Shown: piece after piece, positions 62,301 through 64,000 of the stretch | Numbering within the stretch: position 1 is the first letter of the stretch | Layout: every line of letters begins with the position of its first letter | Source: Streptomyces mobaraensis NBRC 13819 = DSM 40847 | Lineage (GTDB): Bacteria > Actinomycetota > Actinomycetes > Streptomycetales > Streptomycetaceae | Direction of reading: 5' to 3' | NCBI RefSeq assembly: GCF_017916255.1 | Contig: NZ_CP072827.1 | Location: 1,302,001 to 1,366,000, forward strand | Length of the DNA stretch: 64,000 bases | Translations under genes and position numbers: made by a program | The notes under the pieces: generated by a model | Database searches by the model: none | What the model was told of the DNA's origin: nothing | The model's input: only the letters and a program-made list of their open reading frames with translations

Positions 62301-64000
62301 ACCGAAGCATCCACTGAGGCGGGAGTATCCGCCTGAGCAGACGAACCAGCCTGCTCGGAACCGACCTCCGGGGCGGGGGTGCCGGTCGAGCCAGGAGCAA
62401 CAGCCGAGGCAGGGGCATCCGCCGGAGCGGAGGCGTCTGCCTGAGGGGACAAACCGTCCTGCGCGGGTGCACCCACCGGGACAGAGGCGTCCGCCTGGGA
62501 GGCCGAACCGGTCGGAACGGAAGCGCTCTCTGGGTCAGGGGTGCCGGCCGAGGCAGAGGCGTCCACAGGGACGGATCCGTCCCCCGGAACAGACCCACCA
62601 GCCGAGGCAGGAGCCTCGACCGACGCGGACGCGTCCACCGCGGCAGACGCGTCCACCGAGGAAGGCGAACCGACCTGAACGGAAGCATCCCCCGGAACAG
62701 ATCCACCGGCCGACGCAGAAGCATCGACCGACGCGGACGCATCCGCCGCAGCGGACGCATCCGCCTGAGGGGGCGAACCGGCCGGGGCAGAAGCGTCTGC
62801 TGGAACAGGTGCACCAGCCGCAGCAGGACCGTCAGCCGAAGCGGCCGCATCCGCCGGGGAGGGCGCCCCGGCCTGGGCGGAGTCGTTGCCCGGGACGGGT
62901 GCGTCGGCCGAGACAGGGACATCAACGGACTCGCCCGCTGCGGAGGGCGAACCGCCCTGAGCCGAAACGTCGCCCGGAACGGGTGCACCGGCCGCGGCCG
63001 GAACGTCAACGGACCCGACCCCTACGGAGGACGAACCACCCTGAGCCGAAAGGTCCCCCGGAACGGGTGCACCGGCCGAAGCAGACGGCGAACCACCCTG
63101 AGCCGAAACATCGCCCGGAGCAGGCGCACCGGTCGGGGCCGCAGCGTCGGCCGAGGCGGAAGCGTCCGCCGGAGCGGAGGTGTCCGTCGGGCCGGGTGCG
63201 CCCTCCGGGGCGGACGCATCGGTCGCCGCGGGGACGGCGGCGTCCGTCGGGGCGGCGGCGCCGACTTGAGAGAGGGAGCCGGTCTGGACGGGGACGGCAA
63301 CCGAGGCCGCGCCATCCGCCGGGGCGGGGACGCCTCCGTCGGCGGACGCCCCGGCCTGTGCGGAAGCATCGGCAGGAGCAGAGGGGGCGGCCGGAGCGGA
63401 AGCATCGGCCGGAGCGGGTGCGTCGGCCGAGGCAGGAACGGAAGGGGCGGCCGGGGCGGACGCGTCCGTCTGGGAGGGCGGGGTCGCCTGCGCGGGTGCG
63501 TCGGCCGGGGCGGGTACGGCCTGCGGCACGGAAGCGTCCGCCTGGGCCGGCGCGTCGGCCTCGACCGGAGCGCCTGACACGGCGGAAGTGCCGGTCGCGG
63601 CGGCCGCGTCGGCCTGCGCGGGGCCGCCCGCCGACCCGGTCGTGTCCTCCTGAGCGGGCGCGTCGGGCGCCACCGACGCGCCGGACTGGGCGGGGGCACC
63701 GGCGGCCTGGGCAGGTGCCTCCGTCGGCGCCGAGGCGTCGGCGGCCGGAGAGGAAGCGTCAGGCTGAGCCGACGCGCCCGTCGGTGCGGAGGCGTCAGCC
63801 TGTGCTGGTGCGTCAGCCGAGGCGGGAACACCAGGCCGAGCCGGTGCGGGCGCGTCCGCCTGAGGCGACGCGTCGGCCTGAACGGGCGCTCCGGACACGG
63901 CGGAAGCGTCAGGCTGCACGAGCGCGTCGGCCTGGACATGAGCCCCCGGCGCGGGCGCGGCGGTTTCGGTCGCGGTGGCCTGCTGCGCCTCCGCGTCGGG
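59360..64000 (-). CDS. cobT: BluB-CobT fusion with giant disordered N-terminal region, 5' end outside window
   Basis: 1546 codons are visible and the frame is still open at 64000, so the start is not in the window. From the C-terminus: CobT (about 59360-60390; MTKPSGALGMLE, VAVFAGDHGVHAQGV, TGEMGIANTTVSAAL, PVILDGVSAGAAALVA) makes alpha-ribazole phosphate from dimethylbenzimidazole; before it BluB (about 60400-61090; RRDIRNGFRPDPIP, APSVGHSQPWDFVVI, HTQPQMAPYSSALAVENLW), the flavin-destroying nitroreductase-fold enzyme that makes dimethylbenzimidazole. The whole lower-ligand branch of B12 is thus on one chain. Upstream is at least 970 residues of Ala/Pro/Asp/Ser/Gly low complexity. GTG 63919 is not a credible start because the same repeat pattern continues upstream. 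Confidence 0.92.
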   Translation of the reverse strand, partial: PDAEAQQATATETAAPAPGAHVQADALVQPDASAVSGAPVQADASPQADAPAPARPGVPASADAPAQADASAPTGASAQPDASSPAADASAPTEAPAQAAGAPAQSGASVAPDAPAQEDTTGSAGGPAQADAAAATGTSAVSGAPVEADAPAQADASVPQAVPAPADAPAQATPPSQTDASAPAAPSVPASADAPAPADASAPAAPSAPADASAQAGASADGGVPAPADGAASVAVPVQTGSLSQVGAAAPTDAAVPAATDASAPEGAPGPTDTSAPADASASADAAAPTGAPAPGDVSAQGGSPSASAGAPVPGDLSAQGGSSSVGVGSVDVPAAAGAPVPGDVSAQGGSPSAAGESVDVPVSADAPVPGNDSAQAGAPSPADAAASADGPAAAGAPVPADASAPAGSPPQADASAAADASASVDASASAGGSVPGDASVQVGSPSSVDASAAVDASASVEAPASAGGSVPGDGSVPVDASASAGTPDPESASVPTGSASQADASVPVGAPAQDGLSPQADASAPADAPASAVAPGSTGTPAPEVGSEQAGSSAQADTPASVDASVSVGASAPADPASQAVAPTSGDVLASTGAPVSAAGAEQAGSSAEADTSASADASVSVGASAPAGPASQSDASVPADAPASAVAPASTGTPAPADGSEQADSSAQADTSAPADASVPADTPAPDGPASQADASAPADAPAPADAPASAAASAPAGASAHADAPLPTDASASADPSTDAAASAAPGAPVQADAPAQAETPAPAGAVDPAETVRPAAATAPAEAAAAAEATVPAEAPATAGTTVPAENAMSAQGVPPLQNPVAAEIVVPAQTSAPAETPAQPEVPATAAVPTVTEEAPGAPDPAVNPATPAAPAEASAEAPTEAPAPAAPADQAPAPEAPAADPNGEPAPVPAQPAEPVAAQAPAPAPEEAPAPVHLALVRDDEPQGEEPQADSADPAEEPRLPLGPPADGFAAAEREAVHRVMRERRDIRNGFRPDPIPHDVLLRVLEAAHTAPSVGHSQPWDFVVIRSAETRRTMHDLATRQRDAYAASLPKGRAKQFKEMKIEAILDTPVNIVVTADPTRGGRHTLGRHTQPQMAPYSSALAVENLWLAARAEGLGVGWVSFFDEREMVRELGLPEHLEVVAYLCVGYVDEFPGEPELMQAGWSKRRPLSWVVHEETYGRRALPGEDPHDLLAETLRGIRPLDAKALGEAWERQKRMTKPSGALGMLEIISAQLCGLSRKCPPPIPEPAAVAVFAGDHGVHAQGVTAWPQEVTSQMVTNFLGGGAVCNAFANQVGAEVCVVDVGVAGDLPARPGLLPRKIRPGTDDFTAGPAMTREEALRAVEVGIETARDLVTAGNKALLTGEMGIANTTVSAALISVFTGSDPGEVTGRGTGINDEMHARKIDVVRRALELHRPDPADPIGVLAAVGGLEHAALVGLILGAASLRTPVILDGVSAGAAALVARAIAPEALAACIAGHRSAEPGHVAALTKLGLRPLVDLDLRLGEGTGALLALPVVQSAARAMHEVATFDSAGVAEKG
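61090..64000 (-). repeat. Low-complexity region of the BluB-CobT gene
   Basis: 2.9 kb coding for degenerate 6-10 residue units such as ADASAPADAPA. Larger repeats of roughly 60 residues are also visible: three or four blocks contain ASTGTPAPADGSEQADSSAQ or a close variant (around 61980-62440), and another set contains PVPGDVSAQGGSPS (around 62880-63120). No Cys and almost no aromatic residues. Confidence 0.88.

Noticed and set aside
63911..63919. GTG at 63919 as the start of the BluB-CobT gene
   Set aside because: The frame and the same Ala/Pro/Asp repeat pattern continue upstream to 64000, and no ribosome-binding site precedes this GTG.

Overview
The window comes from a high-GC actinomycete, almost certainly a Streptomyces. 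Third codon positions are nearly all G or C, GTG starts are common, and an ssgB gene (a sporulation protein confined to actinomycetes with aerial-hypha septation) is present. The gene order aroE-mltG-ruvX-alaS-rpsD ... hisS-relA-apt-secFD-yajC-ruvBAC-yebC-pdxTS-pimA-patA-pgsA ... thrS ... ssgB is that of the conserved Streptomyces chromosome core. This is chromosome rather than a mobile element: I see no transposase, integrase, phage gene, CRISPR array or replication origin.

Layout. 1-7523 (minus strand): shikimate dehydrogenase (cut by the window start), MltG, RuvX, alanyl-tRNA synthetase, two small envelope proteins and ribosomal protein S4. 7547-7565: a near-consensus iron box ahead of a DUF2470 gene. 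8600-12800: RarA, a VKOR-family protein, HisRS and an MBL-fold hydrolase. 12979-15326 (plus): a membrane-anchored cyclophilin and a DUF349 coiled-coil protein, closed by a perfect 42-bp palindrome against convergent relA. 15390-27436 (minus): RelA, Apt, SecF, SecD, YajC, RuvB, RuvA, RuvC, YebC, PdxT and PdxS. 27590-32737: a small membrane protein, a VC0807-type membrane protein, and the phosphatidylinositol-mannoside genes pimA, patA and pgsA. 33086-37132 (plus): an EF-G paralogue and a conserved membrane protein. 37149-43767 (minus): an exported beta-propeller plus deacetylase pair, a HIT protein, ThrRS, and a two-gene unit of an uncharacterised protein with a DUF4365 nuclease-like protein. 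43934-51620: a DnaQ-like exonuclease, two tRNA-Val(CAC), ssgB, a CGNR protein, small membrane proteins, a DsbA-fold protein, a double GNAT, a chorismate-utilising pair, and a Gly-Cys-Val-Val-Val-Val tRNA array. 51811-53950: a small membrane protein and a Ser/Thr kinase. 54075-56778: a terpene synthase next to a CrtC-like/SnoaL fusion. 56965-64000: a SpoU methyltransferase, the CobA/CysG-type siroheme-cobalamin enzyme, and a BluB-CobT fusion carrying a giant disordered N-terminal region that runs off the window.

Most of the window is housekeeping: translation (AlaRS, HisRS, ThrRS, S4, EF-G paralogue, tRNAs), protein export (SecDF-YajC), recombination (RuvABC, RarA), stringent response and purine salvage (RelA, Apt), PLP synthesis (PdxST), phospholipid and PIM synthesis, and tetrapyrrole/B12 synthesis. 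The accessory interest lies in (i) the terpene synthase/CrtC-SnoaL pair with four 14-bp direct repeats upstream, (ii) the DUF4365 two-gene unit, (iii) the iron box, (iv) a dispersed family of compound palindromes, and (v) unusually many low-complexity expansions inside otherwise standard enzymes (MltG, SecD, PimA, PatA, the CrtC-SnoaL linker, BluB-CobT) and tandem repeats at gene 3' ends (yebC, cobA). All identifications are by reading the translated sequence; no database search was run.
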